The position numbers and the translations under genes are program-made. This document shows, piece by piece, positions 24,209 to 33,370 of a DNA stretch of 33,586 nt. The stretch comes from Bacteroidota bacterium. GTDB lineage: Bacteria; Bacteroidota; Bacteroidia; Bacteroidales; PUMT01. The stretch spans positions 1-33,586 of the forward strand of contig PUMT01000175.1 of assembly GCA_003551495.1 (NCBI GenBank), given 5' to 3'. Position 1 is the stretch's first letter; each line of letters starts with the position of its first letter. The notes under the pieces were generated by a model, which worked only from the letters and a program-made list of their open reading frames with translations, was not told where the DNA came from and did no database searches.

Positions 24209-25558
24209 ATGAATAAGTTAGGTTTATTTATTTTCATTGCGGCAGTCCTATTCTATTCAGGCTCCCGGGTTAAATCACAGGAAAAATGGTCACTTGAACA
24301 GTGCATTCAATACGCCATGGAGAACAACCTGGCAATTAAACAGCAAAAACTTTCAGTTGAGCTGAGCGAAAATGCCTACACACAATCCAGGGCATCCAGA
24401 ATTCCAAGCCTGAATGCGGGAGCGAGTCCAAACCTTAACTACGGGCGCTCAATAGATCCCGTAACAAACCTCCCGGTCACAGACAACGTACAATCATTCA
24501 ACTATTCTGTCAGGAGCAGCGTTACCCTTTTCAACGGGTTCCAGATCCGTAACAGCATTGAACAAAACAGGCTTGACCTTATGGCAAGTCATAAAGATGT
24601 GGAAAAGATACAAAATGACGTTTCCCTTAATATTGCATCGGCATATTTACAGATCCTTTTTAATTATGAATTGCTTGAAATCGCAAAAAACCAGCTGGAG
24701 ATAACCCAACAGCAAGTTGAAAGGACCAGGGCTCTCGTTGAGGCAGGAAGTGTCCCTAAAGGCAGCCTTCTTGAGATTGAAGCACAGGCAGCATCGGAAA
24801 ACCTTCGTGTGGTAAACGCGGAAAACCAGCTTCAGATGTCATACCTGAACCTTACACAGTTGCTTGAGCTGGATCACTCCGAAGGTTTTGCAATAGAAAT
24901 ACCTGATTTTTCGGATGTTGCTATACATCAGCTTTATTATTCCATTGATGAAGTTTACAGGGAAGCACTGGAAATACAACCACATATAGAAAGCGCCCGC
25001 CTTGACCTTGAGATTGCAAATCGTGGACTGAATATTGCACGCGGCCGCAGGAGTCCGAGCCTCAGCCTGAGCAGCTCATACTCCAGTCACTACAGGAGAC
25101 TTGTTCGCGACGGGGATGTTTTTGGTGATCCTGACCCTTTTGTTGACCAGATTAAAGACAATCAAAGTTTTGCGTTTTCCCTTTCCCTTTCGATACCCAT
25201 TTTCAATTCACTGCAAACTCATACTTCAATCCAGAATGCAAAAGTAGGTATACTGAATTCCGAATATTCTTTACAGCAAACCAAGAACAGGCTCTTTAAC
25301 GACATTCAGCAGGCATACACCGATGCCTCAGCTTCTTATGAAAAATATCTTGCTACTGAAAAAGCCGTGCAATCAATGAGTGAAGCTTTTCGTTATACCG
25401 AAGAGCGTTTTGAAGTAGGGATGGTAAATGTTGTTGATTACAATCTTGCAAAGAATCAGCTTACAAGCGCACAGTCTGATTTGCTGACTGCAAAGTATGA
25501 ATACATTTTCACAACCAATGTGCTTGAGTTTTATCTGGGCAATCCGATCTCTTTTTAA
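24209..25558 (+). CDS. TolC-family outer-membrane efflux protein
   Basis: This 449-residue protein has a signal peptide (cleavage near VKSQ, about residue 24) and the two-repeat layout of outer-membrane efflux proteins: WSLEQCIQYAMENNLAIKQQ at the start of the first repeat and a related REALEIQPHIESARLDLEIA in the second, each followed by long coiled-coil segments. TolC proteins form the outer-membrane and periplasmic duct of tripartite exporters. The adaptor gene starts 35 bp later. No inner-membrane transporter gene is in the window. Confidence 0.92.
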   Translation: MNKLGLFIFIAAVLFYSGSRVKSQEKWSLEQCIQYAMENNLAIKQQKLSVELSENAYTQSRASRIPSLNAGASPNLNYGRSIDPVTNLPVTDNVQSFNYSVRSSVTLFNGFQIRNSIEQNRLDLMASHKDVEKIQNDVSLNIASAYLQILFNYELLEIAKNQLEITQQQVERTRALVEAGSVPKGSLLEIEAQAASENLRVVNAENQLQMSYLNLTQLLELDHSEGFAIEIPDFSDVAIHQLYYSIDEVYREALEIQPHIESARLDLEIANRGLNIARGRRSPSLSLSSSYSSHYRRLVRDGDVFGDPDPFVDQIKDNQSFAFSLSLSIPIFNSLQTHTSIQNAKVGILNSEYSLQQTKNRLFNDIQQAYTDASASYEKYLATEKAVQSMSEAFRYTEERFEVGMVNVVDYNLAKNQLTSAQSDLLTAKYEYIFTTNVLEFYLGNPISF

Positions 25559-25593
25559 AACAAAATAAATAACCACCAACTCCAGTAAATAAA

Positions 25594-26913
25594 ATGAAAC
25601 GTAAAAAAAATTATCTGAAACACTTTCTGATAGCAGCTATTGGTCTCATCATACTTGCTGTTGTTGGAAAACAAACCGGCTGGTTCGGGAAGGAGATGGT
25701 TGTTGACGTAACTACCGGCAAAGTAGAGTTGCGAACGATCACCGAGATAATAACCGCCAACGGAAGGATAAGACCGCAGACCGAAGTGAAGATTAGTCCC
25801 GATGTATCGGGTGAAATTGTAGAACTGAATGTAATGGAGGGAGATGAAGTGGAAGCCGGGCAACTGCTTTTGAAAATAAATCCTGATACCTATATATCAA
25901 TGCGTGACCGCGCAGAAGCTTCAGTCAACTCAGCCCGTGCAAATCTTGCCAATGCCAGGGCAAGGCTGGCGCAGGTTGAAGCTCAGTTTGAGCAGTCCGA
26001 AAGGAACTACCTCCGCAATCAGCAGCTGTGGGAAAGAGAAACAATTTCCAGGGCAGAATATGAGTCGGCCTTATCGTCTTATAAAGTTGCAAAAGCCGAA
26101 GTGGAAGCCGCAAGGCAAAACGTAGAGGCCGGAGAGCATTCAGTAAGAAGCGCTGTAGCTTCTTTAAGGGAGGCCGAGGATAACCTTCGAAAAACTACAA
26201 TTTATGCCCCTGTAAGCGGGACAATTTCCAAATTGAGCGTTGAAAAAGGTGAAAGGGTTGTGGGAACAGCACAGATGGCAGGTACAGAAATGATGCGCAT
26301 TGCAAATCTGAACCATATGGAAGTAATGGTGCAGGTAAATGAGAACGATATTGTAAGAGTCAAAAACAAAGATACTGCCTTTATTGATATTGATGCCTAT
26401 CCCAGGGAACGCTTCAGGGGAGTAGTTACTGAAATAGCCAATACCGCCAGGGAAACTGCATCGGCTGATCAGGTTACCAATTTCGACGTCAGGATCCTGA
26501 TCCTGCCCGAATCATATTTACATATTACCGAAAACAATCCAAATATGCGTTATCCCTTTTTGCCGGGGATGTCTGCCACAGTAGACATACAGACAAACAC
26601 CAGGTATGATGTGCCTTCCATTCCGATACAGGCAGTAACAACCAGGGCAGATAACTCAGGAGAAGAGGGAGAATCTGAAGAGCCGGGGACACAGGATGAT
26701 ACTTTACGGGAGGTTGTTTTCAAAATAGCTGACAACAACAGTGTCAAAATTCAAAAAGTGTTAACAGGTATTCAGGACAATATGTATATTGAGGTTATTT
26801 CCGGACTTTCTCCCGGTGATATGGTAGTTACTGCCCCCTATAATGCTATTGCCAGAATTTTGAATGACGGATCCCTCATTTCAATAGTTAACAGGGATCA
26901 GCTCTACAACTGA
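25594..26913 (+). CDS. HlyD/MacA-type periplasmic adaptor
   Basis: This 439-residue membrane-fusion protein has an N-terminal membrane anchor (about 10-27), a lipoyl-like half (VSGEIVELNVMEGDEVEAGQ near 71-90), an alpha-helical hairpin rich in Ala, Glu and Arg (about 104-200), the second lipoyl half (APVSGTISKLSVEKGERV near 206-223), and beta-barrel and membrane-proximal domains. It is most like the adaptors of MacAB-type ABC exporters. It pairs with the upstream TolC, but tsaB, not a transporter gene, follows after 12 bp. An acidic Ser/Glu-rich insert near 350-366 is noticeable. Confidence 0.9.
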   Translation: MKRKKNYLKHFLIAAIGLIILAVVGKQTGWFGKEMVVDVTTGKVELRTITEIITANGRIRPQTEVKISPDVSGEIVELNVMEGDEVEAGQLLLKINPDTYISMRDRAEASVNSARANLANARARLAQVEAQFEQSERNYLRNQQLWERETISRAEYESALSSYKVAKAEVEAARQNVEAGEHSVRSAVASLREAEDNLRKTTIYAPVSGTISKLSVEKGERVVGTAQMAGTEMMRIANLNHMEVMVQVNENDIVRVKNKDTAFIDIDAYPRERFRGVVTEIANTARETASADQVTNFDVRILILPESYLHITENNPNMRYPFLPGMSATVDIQTNTRYDVPSIPIQAVTTRADNSGEEGESEEPGTQDDTLREVVFKIADNNSVKIQKVLTGIQDNMYIEVISGLSPGDMVVTAPYNAIARILNDGSLISIVNRDQLYN

Positions 26914-26925
26914 GTGTTTTAAAAT

Positions 26926-27630
26926 ATGGGATTAATTCTCAACATTGAAACGGCAACAGGGATATGTTCAGCAGCAATTGCCGATAACGGAAAAACTATA
27001 GCCTTCAGGGAGGCGGTTGAAGATAAATCACATGCGGCTGTTCTTGCAGTTTTTATAGATGAGCTGCTGAATGAAACAGGGATCAATGCATCCGGACTTG
27101 ATGCAGTTGCTGTGAGTAAAGGTCCGGGATCCTACACCGGTTTAAGGATCGGAGTTTCAACGGCCAAAGGAATATGCTATGCAAACGGGAAGCCCCTGAT
27201 TGCAGTCGACACCCTTCAGTCAATGGTATGGGGAATGGCCAACATTTGTCTTCCGGAAATGCCTGAACACAGGTATGCATATTTATGCCCCATGATAGAT
27301 GCAAGGAGAATGGAGGTTTATGCTGCACTTTATAAATACAGCGGGGAAAGAGTAATTGCCACACACGCTCAAATAATCACTGCAGAAAGTTACGGTGATT
27401 TTCTGGAAAAGGGGAGGGTATTATTTTTCGGTAACGGTGCAGAAAAATGCAAAAATATCATCAAATCACCTAATGCACTCTTTGCAGATAAAATCGCAAC
27501 ATCTGCAAGATTTATGGAAGAGCTTTCTGAAAACAGATTCCGCCTTGGAAAAACTGAAGACTTAGTTTATTTCGAACCCTTTTATCTGAAGGACTTTATA
27601 GCTACCACCCCAAAGAAAAATATCCGTTGA
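26926..27630 (+). CDS. tsaB: tRNA threonylcarbamoyladenosine synthesis protein TsaB
   Basis: TsaB is the non-catalytic partner of TsaD in making t6A37 on tRNAs that read ANN codons. The 234-residue protein has the actin-like ATPase fold signatures: N-terminal LNIETATGICSAAI, then SKGPGSYTGLRIGVSTAKGI, which is close to diagnostic for TsaB. The position of the TsaB N-terminal lobe is normal and the C-terminal lobe is shortened, as in the family. It starts 12 bp after the adaptor gene and probably shares its transcript. Confidence 0.95.
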   Translation: MGLILNIETATGICSAAIADNGKTIAFREAVEDKSHAAVLAVFIDELLNETGINASGLDAVAVSKGPGSYTGLRIGVSTAKGICYANGKPLIAVDTLQSMVWGMANICLPEMPEHRYAYLCPMIDARRMEVYAALYKYSGERVIATHAQIITAESYGDFLEKGRVLFFGNGAEKCKNIIKSPNALFADKIATSARFMEELSENRFRLGKTEDLVYFEPFYLKDFIATTPKKNIR

Positions 27631-27673
27631 AAAAATTAGGTACAGTTTTTGATTCAGTGTTTAAAAAAACAAT

Positions 27674-28486
27674 ATGAAAAAGATAATTCGCATTCAGCTT
27701 TTGATTCTGATAATTTCTTTTACGGCAGGACATTTGACCGTAACCGGAAATGATACCATATATGTAAACAATCTGGATATCTCTTCAAAAACCCGGGTTT
27801 ATCATCCGGGTGAATCACTGAAATACCAACTTTATTACGGCATCGTCAATGCCGGTGAAGCAACGTTGACTGTAAAAGAAACGGAGCTTGAGAGGGAAAC
27901 TGTTCATCACCTTGAAATGAAGGCCTATTCAACCGGATTTGCCAAAAGGCTCTTCAGGCTTGACAATTCTTACAGAAGCTTTGTTGACCCTTCAAACGGA
28001 CTACCCTATAAGTCAATAAGGGACGTGAACGAGGGGAGTCACAGCCGTTACACAGAAGCTCATTACGACCGGGAAAATAACAAGGTGATCAGTACCCGCT
28101 CAGGCAATCACGATGCACCTCAGGGAATAATGGACAAGATTGCGTTATTTTACAAGCTCAGGAATATTTTGGGACAAAAAACTCTCAACGAAGGGGATGT
28201 AATCGTATTTCAGACTTTTATCGGTGAAGAAGTATATCCAATGTATATGAGGTATATGGGGATTGAAGAGGTACGTACCAAATCGGGCAGGTTTGAGGCA
28301 CTCAAGTTCATGCCTGTTGCTGAACCCGGTAAAGTTTTGAAATCCGAAAATGCAATCACTTTATGGCTTTCCAACGACCCCAATTTCGTGCCTGTCAAGC
28401 TCAGACTCAATCTGTTTATAGGATCTGTAAACGCTGACATTATTGAGTTTTCCGGCCTCAGAACCGGACTGGCCAATTCGAGGTAA
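27674..28486 (+). CDS. DUF3108 domain-containing exported protein
   Basis: This 270-residue protein has an N-terminal signal peptide (about 1-25) and the DUF3108 layout: YHPGESLKYQLYYGIVNAGE near the start, then LEMKAYSTGFAKRLFRLDNS and later YRS-FVDP and LWLSNDPNFVPVKLRL. The family occurs widely in Bacteroidota and proteobacteria and is predicted to be periplasmic; its function is unknown. It follows tsaB by 43 bp in the same direction. Confidence 0.85.
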   Translation: MKKIIRIQLLILIISFTAGHLTVTGNDTIYVNNLDISSKTRVYHPGESLKYQLYYGIVNAGEATLTVKETELERETVHHLEMKAYSTGFAKRLFRLDNSYRSFVDPSNGLPYKSIRDVNEGSHSRYTEAHYDRENNKVISTRSGNHDAPQGIMDKIALFYKLRNILGQKTLNEGDVIVFQTFIGEEVYPMYMRYMGIEEVRTKSGRFEALKFMPVAEPGKVLKSENAITLWLSNDPNFVPVKLRLNLFIGSVNADIIEFSGLRTGLANSR

Positions 28487-28542
28487 CTGATTTCCTTCAT
28501 ATAAGAGTCAAAGTTTCCCCACCTCCGCCTGTCTGCAAGTCT

Positions 28543-28560
28543 TAATAAAAATTTTTATTA
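28543..28560. repeat. 18-bp AT palindrome before the efp -7 box
   Basis: TAATAAAAATTTTTATTA is a perfect palindrome. Its last two bases are the TA of the candidate efp -7 box. It may be a curved or easily melted promoter element or a weak bidirectional terminator. Confidence 0.5.
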
Positions 28561-28566
28561 CTTTTG
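28559..28566 (+). promoter_or_regulatory. Candidate -7 box for efp
   Basis: TACTTTTG followed by CGC matches TAnnTTTG; the DksA-like gene has the same box. No good -33 box is present. The leader to the ATG at 28589 would be about 17 nt. Confidence 0.5.
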
Positions 28567-28588
28567 CGCAAAATCAATAAATACTTCT

Positions 28589-29155
28589 ATGGCTACAACT
28601 TCAGACTTCAGAAACGGATTATGCCTTGAAATAGACAAGGAACTTTATACAATTGTGCAGTTTCTGCATGTCAAGCCCGGCAAGGGCCCGGCATTTGTCA
28701 GAACAAAGCTTAAACACCTGAAAACAGGAAAAGTATTAGATAAAACGTTCAACGCAGGAGTAAAAGTTGATGTTGCAAGGGTTGAAAGAAGGCCTTACCA
28801 GTTTCTTTACAAGGATGATCTGGGGTATCATTTCATGCACAAGGAAACATTTGAACAGGTCACACTACCTGAAGATATGATTGATGCCCATGAGCTGCTT
28901 GTCGAAAGCCAGGATGTAGAAGTGGTATATCATGCCGATACCGAAACCCCACTCTCCTGTGATATGCCGCCTTTCGTTGAAATGGAGGTCACCTATACCG
29001 AGCCGGGTGTTAAAGGAGATACATCTTCAACCTCATCTCAGAAACCGGCAACAATAGAAACAGGTGCAACCATTAATGTGCCCCTTTTTATAAATAAGGG
29101 TGATAAAATAAAAATTGATACCCGCACCAAATCATATGCTGAAAGGGTAAAATAA
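28589..29155 (+). CDS. efp: Translation elongation factor P
   Basis: EF-P relieves ribosomes stalled at polyproline stretches. The 188-residue protein has the three beta-barrel domains of the family. The tip of the first domain, which reaches the peptidyl-transferase centre, reads [14 protein letters not shown] with K32 at the position that is modified in many bacteria. The C-terminal part ends in [18 protein letters not shown], the standard EF-P tail. No modification enzyme gene is in the window. It has its own candidate promoter. Confidence 0.97.
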   Translation: MATTSDFRNGLCLEIDKELYTIVQFLHVKPGKGPAFVRTKLKHLKTGKVLDKTFNAGVKVDVARVERRPYQFLYKDDLGYHFMHKETFEQVTLPEDMIDAHELLVESQDVEVVYHADTETPLSCDMPPFVEMEVTYTEPGVKGDTSSTSSQKPATIETGATINVPLFINKGDKIKIDTRTKSYAERVK

Positions 29156-29224
29156 ACCGCATTTTTTTAATATCCCCATTTTTTACTATTTTTAGGATAA
29201 TTTTTAAAAATCAAGATTTAAAAA

Positions 29225-30454
29225 ATGGGCGACAGTTCTTCTTTCAGCAGGCTGGAATTGATTAAATTCAAGCTCCGTGCGTTGCTTGATATAACCAAAA
29301 GCATAAACGCCAACCCTTCGCAGGAAGAGCTTTTGTCTTATTATGAAGATCTGCTTAGAAAAGAATTGAATATAGGCAAGGTTCTTATATTCAAACTGTC
29401 TGAAAAATGGGAATGCCTTCTCAATTCGGGATTCAAAAAGGATGTCCACAAAAATATAGTTGTTGAGAAGGATCTTCTGCATCACAACGATATTTCGTTT
29501 ATTTCATCAGACAAACCTGAAAACCTTCAACATTTCGATATTATTATCCCCGTAATTCACAATAACAAGCATATTGCCTTTGTGCTTATAGGTGACATTG
29601 ACGAGGAAAGTACCGGCGTAAGCCCTATTATCAAACATCTTCATTTCATCCAGACACTCTCAAATATTATCATAGTTGCCACAGAAAATATCAGGCTAAA
29701 CCAGGAAAATATCAGGCAGGCTGCAATCAAGCGGGAGCTTGAGCTTGCCGCAAAACTTCAGTCAATGCTGATACCCGATTCCAGCAGGCTTCCGGCCACC
29801 AGATATTTAAGAGCTTCAGCATTTTATCATCCGCACTTTGATGTAGGAGGCGATTATTATGATTTTATAAAACTTAACAGGTACGAGTATGGATTCTGCA
29901 TGGCTGACGTATCAGGAAAAGGTATATCGGCAGCTATAATAATGTCAAATTTTCAGGCTAACCTGAGAGCCCTCTTTACTTCCGGGATTAAATTCACCAG
30001 CCTTATAACCACTCTGAATGAGAGAATAAATGAAACCACAAAAGGTGAGCGGTTCATTACAATGTTCATAGGCAAGTACAACACAAGAACATGTGAGCTG
30101 ACATATATTAATGCAGGACACAACCCTCCAATTATTTACGATATGGTCAACAAAAGGCTTTCTTACCTGAACAGCAACTGCGTGGGGATTGGAATGCTGG
30201 ATGAAATACCGTTTATCAGACAGGAAACCCTTAAGATCAAAAATAAAAGCAAGCTACTTTCCTATACTGACGGACTGGTTGAAATACTTGACGAAAACAA
30301 CGTTGAAATGGGCACTGAAGCCCTTGAAAAATTTATTGTCAACAAAAACCCTGTTGAAGAGAATATTAATGAAATGGTAAATAATTACGGGATACTTGAA
30401 GGTAATAACTCAATTTTCGATGATATCTCCATACTGGGGTTTGAGTTTCACTAG
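29225..30454 (+). CDS. SpoIIE/RsbU-type PP2C phosphatase
   Basis: The C-terminal half of this 409-residue protein is a PP2C-like serine phosphatase of the SpoIIE/RsbU kind. It opens with ELAAKLQSMLIPD (the switch helix region), continues with FDVGGDYYDFIKL and FCMADVSGKGISAAIIMSNF (the metal-binding Asp residues), YINAGHNPP, LSYTDGLVE and a terminal DDISILGFEF. The N-terminal half (about 1-150) looks like a GAF-type sensor domain. Such proteins dephosphorylate anti-sigma-factor antagonists; the partner is not in the window. It follows efp by 69 bp and faces tyrS. Confidence 0.9.
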   Translation: MGDSSSFSRLELIKFKLRALLDITKSINANPSQEELLSYYEDLLRKELNIGKVLIFKLSEKWECLLNSGFKKDVHKNIVVEKDLLHHNDISFISSDKPENLQHFDIIIPVIHNNKHIAFVLIGDIDEESTGVSPIIKHLHFIQTLSNIIIVATENIRLNQENIRQAAIKRELELAAKLQSMLIPDSSRLPATRYLRASAFYHPHFDVGGDYYDFIKLNRYEYGFCMADVSGKGISAAIIMSNFQANLRALFTSGIKFTSLITTLNERINETTKGERFITMFIGKYNTRTCELTYINAGHNPPIIYDMVNKRLSYLNSNCVGIGMLDEIPFIRQETLKIKNKSKLLSYTDGLVEILDENNVEMGTEALEKFIVNKNPVEENINEMVNNYGILEGNNSIFDDISILGFEFH

Positions 30455-30558
30455 AAAGCAGTAAATCGGGCACATAAAATCATTTCCGGTTGCCGGGTTA
30501 TCACTAACACGGCTCTTGCAGCATCAAATTCAGAATAAATGCTTTTGAATATCCAAAA

Positions 30559-30688
30559 GTTGTAAGGATTTTCACAAAGCTTGCGGAAAACAGGAAAAAG
30601 TTATAAAGTTTTTAACAAAGCTTGCTTAAATCTGGAAAATGTTAAAGGTTTCCAACAAAGCTTACGGAAATCCGGAAGGTGTAAAAAC
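30559..30688. repeat. Imperfect 40-41 bp tandem repeat, about 3.2 copies
   Basis: Three units (30559-30599, 30600-30640, 30641-30680) and the beginning of a fourth share GTT-TAA at the start, ACAAAGCTT in the middle (each with a HindIII-type AAGCTT) and GGAAA near the end. A degraded earlier unit may begin near 30537. The array lies between the convergent SpoIIE-type phosphatase and tyrS genes. Units have few constant blocks and no spacers, so it is not a CRISPR. No coding frame is supported. Confidence 0.8.
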
Positions 30689-30699
30689 CACGTCCCTGT

Positions 30700-31983
30700 T
30701 TATTTCCGTACAACAATCAAATAGTAGTTCTTTTTCCCCTTTTGTACCAGAAGGTATTTCCCGTTGATCAGCCGGTTTTTGTCAACAACCTGTTCCGGAT
30801 CATCAATCTTTTCCCTGTTAATTCCCAGTCCTCCCCCTTTTACCATTCGGCGCAGTTCACCTTTCGAAGAAAAAACAGGTGTTATTTCAGCAAGAAGTTC
30901 AGATATTGTCACCCCTTCTGAAAACAATTTATTTTCTGCTTCATATCTTGGAACACCCTCAAAAACGTCCAGAAAAGTTGTCTCATCAATTTTGCCAAGC
31001 GATTCTGTTGTGCCTTTTCCGAATAGTATCCCGGAAGCCTCCTCGGCCAGCTCCAGATCTTCCTTCGAATGAACCATAACAGTCATTTCTCTTGCGAGGG
31101 TCTTCTGAAGCAATCTTTTCTGCGGAGCTTTACCGTGTTCCCGGGTCAAATCTTCAACCTCATTTGCGGAGAGCATAGTAAATATTTTCACAAAACGCTG
31201 AGCATCTATATCTGAAACATTTAACCAGAACTGGTAAAATCTGTAAGCGGAAGTCATCCGGGGATCGAGCCACACATTTCCTGCTTCCGTTTTTCCGAAT
31301 TTCGAACCATCTGCTTTTGTAATCAAAGGACAGGTAATCCCCCATGCCTCTCCGCCGTCCTTGCGACGGATCAGTTCAGTCCCTGTAACAATATTCCCCC
31401 ACTGATCCGATCCCCCCATTTGCAGTTTGCAGTTCTTCTGCCTGTAGAGATGTAAAAAATCGTACCCCTGAACAAGCTGGTATGAAAACTCGGTAAAGGA
31501 CAATCCGCTTTCAAGCCTGTTTTTGACAGAATCTTTGGACATCATGTAGTTAACTGTGATATGCTTGCCAATATCCCTGATAAAATGAAGAAAGGTTATA
31601 TCTTTCGTCCAGTCGTAATTATTTACCATCTCGGCCTTGTTTTCCCCTTTTTCGAATTCAAGAAACCGCCGGAGTTGTTTTTCAAGCTGCCTCTGGTTGT
31701 AGCGAAGAGTTTCCTCATCAAGCAGGTTCCTCTCCTCTGATTTTCCGGAAGGATCACCAATCAGTCCGGTAGCCCCTCCAACCAGTACAATGGGTTTATG
31801 ACCGCAACGTTGAAAATGCTTTAGCATCATAACAGACACAAGATGGCCTATATGAAGCGAGCTTGCTGTAGGGTCTATTCCAACGTAAGCAGTTGTCATC
31901 TCCCGCTTCAGTTGCTCTTCTGTTCCGGGCATAATATCGTGAATCATGCCCCTCCATCTTAATTCTTCTACAAAATCAGGCAT
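30700..31983 (-). CDS. tyrS: Tyrosyl-tRNA synthetase
   Basis: This class Ic synthetase charges tRNA-Tyr. The 427-residue protein has HIGH at 44-47 ([13 protein letters not shown]), the tyrosine pocket stretch [11 protein letters not shown] and [11 protein letters not shown], and KFGKT at 228-232 in place of KMSKS, a common TyrRS variant. A C-terminal S4 RNA-binding domain is present (about 360-425). An upstream in-frame ATG at 32010 would add nine residues, but it overlaps the candidate promoter, so the ATG at 31983 is chosen. Confidence 0.97.
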   Translation of the reverse strand: MPDFVEELRWRGMIHDIMPGTEEQLKREMTTAYVGIDPTASSLHIGHLVSVMMLKHFQRCGHKPIVLVGGATGLIGDPSGKSEERNLLDEETLRYNQRQLEKQLRRFLEFEKGENKAEMVNNYDWTKDITFLHFIRDIGKHITVNYMMSKDSVKNRLESGLSFTEFSYQLVQGYDFLHLYRQKNCKLQMGGSDQWGNIVTGTELIRRKDGGEAWGITCPLITKADGSKFGKTEAGNVWLDPRMTSAYRFYQFWLNVSDIDAQRFVKIFTMLSANEVEDLTREHGKAPQKRLLQKTLAREMTVMVHSKEDLELAEEASGILFGKGTTESLGKIDETTFLDVFEGVPRYEAENKLFSEGVTISELLAEITPVFSSKGELRRMVKGGGLGINREKIDDPEQVVDKNRLINGKYLLVQKGKKNYYLIVVRK

Positions 31984-31999
31984 AGCAAAAAATTTTCCG

Positions 32000-32030
32000 C
32001 AAATGTACATGAATTTTTTTTATCCTGAAA
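32000..32030 (-). promoter_or_regulatory. Candidate tyrS promoter
   Basis: On the minus strand TTTC (32030-32027), a 19-nt spacer and TACATTTG (32007-32000) fit the -33/-7 layout. The -7 box lies in TTCATGTACATTTGC. Transcription would start near 31993, leaving a leader of about 10 nt, and excludes the upstream ATG at 32010. Confidence 0.6.
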
Positions 32031-32144
32031 CAGGTCCATAAGCATAAACCTCCGGCGGGCTTGCAGTAAAAAAACAACCACTGGAGAACTGAATGATTAC
32101 TTTCTTCATGGGAGTTTGATTAAACTGAACCGGATTAATTTTCT

Positions 32145-32152
32145 TAATTTTG
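32145..32152 (+). promoter_or_regulatory. Candidate -7 box for the saccharopine dehydrogenase-like gene
   Basis: TAATTTTG matches TAnnTTTG. A TTTG at 32115-32118 is 26 nt upstream, too far for the usual spacer. The leader to the ATG at 32193 would be about 35 nt. Confidence 0.4.
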
Positions 32153-32192
32153 ATGTTTTAGATGTTATTTAAATTTTACTTTATAAACCATC

Positions 32193-33320
32193 ATGGACAA
32201 GAAAAATATCGCAGTTCTGGGTGGCGGACTTGTTGGAAGTGCTATTGCAGCCGACCTTCACCCTGTTTTTAATGTTACAGTAATTGATATAAGCAAAAGA
32301 TCACTTGGAAAGCTTCAGGATAGCGGAATCAGAACCCTGAATGCAGACCTGTCTGATAATGAAACACTTCGGCGCACTGTAAGGGATTTTGACATAGTAA
32401 TAGGTGCCCTTCCCGGATCCATGGGCTACAACATGATAAAGCAGGTGATCATGGAAAGAAAGGATGTGGTTGATATATCCTTTTGTCCTGAAGATCCGAT
32501 GGAACTCGACAAAGATGCAAGGGAAAATGGAGTTACTGTAATAACCGACTGTGGTGTGGCCCCGGGCATGGGGAATATTATTCTGGGGTATCACAACAGC
32601 CTGATGGAAGTGAAGAATTACGAATGTTATGTCGGAGGCCTCCCTTTTGTCCGGGAATGGCCGTACGAGTACAAAGCTGTATTTTCCCCAATTGATGTTA
32701 TTGAAGAATATATCAGGCCGGCCAGGTATGTTGAAAACGGGAAACTTACAGTAAGAGAAGCACTTTCAGATCCTGAACTGATGTTTTTTGACAATATCGG
32801 CACTCTTGAGGCCTGGAACTCCGACGGACTCCGTTCGCTTATCAAAACTATGAAAATACCGCGCATGATAGAAAAAACCCTGAGGTATCCGGGGTGTATA
32901 GAGTACCTGAAAGTTCTCCGCGAAACAGGGTTCTTTTCAAACGAACCGGTAGAAGTTAACGGAGTGTCAATCAGACCTGTAGATTTAACCGCAAAACTGC
33001 TTTTCCCTAAATGGGAAATGAAGCCCGGAGAAGAAGATTTTACTGTTATGAGGATAATCGTTGAAGGAAAGGAAAAGGGGAAGAAAAAAAAGTATACCTG
33101 GAATCTGTTTGACAGATATGACGGGTCTTCAGGTACCCTCTCCATGGCAAGAACAACTGGTTTTACATGTACTGCAGCTGTAAACCTGGTTGCATCATCC
33201 GGATACCGGGAAAAAGGGGTTTCCCCTCCGGAATATCTTGGCCGGGACAGCAGGAATTTCAATTTCATTATAAACTACCTTAAAGAAAGAAATGTTATTT
33301 ACAATGTTGAGGAAAGCTGA
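32193..33320 (+). CDS. Saccharopine dehydrogenase-family oxidoreductase
   Basis: This 375-residue protein begins with a Rossmann dinucleotide-binding loop (AVLGGGLVGSAIAADL, about 7-22) and continues with VIGALPGSMGYNMIKQVI and DISFCPED, then VITDCGVAPGMGNIILG, the core of the saccharopine dehydrogenase / Lys9 family. Family members act in lysine metabolism or on other amino-acid adducts such as carboxynorspermidine; the exact substrate cannot be told. No other lysine gene is close. It is divergent from tyrS and is followed 50 bp later by thyA on the same strand. Confidence 0.87.
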   Translation: MDKKNIAVLGGGLVGSAIAADLHPVFNVTVIDISKRSLGKLQDSGIRTLNADLSDNETLRRTVRDFDIVIGALPGSMGYNMIKQVIMERKDVVDISFCPEDPMELDKDARENGVTVITDCGVAPGMGNIILGYHNSLMEVKNYECYVGGLPFVREWPYEYKAVFSPIDVIEEYIRPARYVENGKLTVREALSDPELMFFDNIGTLEAWNSDGLRSLIKTMKIPRMIEKTLRYPGCIEYLKVLRETGFFSNEPVEVNGVSIRPVDLTAKLLFPKWEMKPGEEDFTVMRIIVEGKEKGKKKKYTWNLFDRYDGSSGTLSMARTTGFTCTAAVNLVASSGYREKGVSPPEYLGRDSRNFNFIINYLKERNVIYNVEES

Positions 33321-33370
33321 TCCAATACAGGTGACGTTCTTCTTAAAACAGAAACCTTAAAAGCTGACAG

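Noticed and set aside
30559-30688. CRISPR-like array
   Set aside because: Units follow each other without unique spacers, similarity is spread over the unit, and no cas gene is nearby.
32627-33268. Minus-strand open frame (213 codons) inside the saccharopine dehydrogenase-like gene
   Set aside because: It lies wholly within a well-supported gene on the other strand and has a low-complexity, shadow-like composition.
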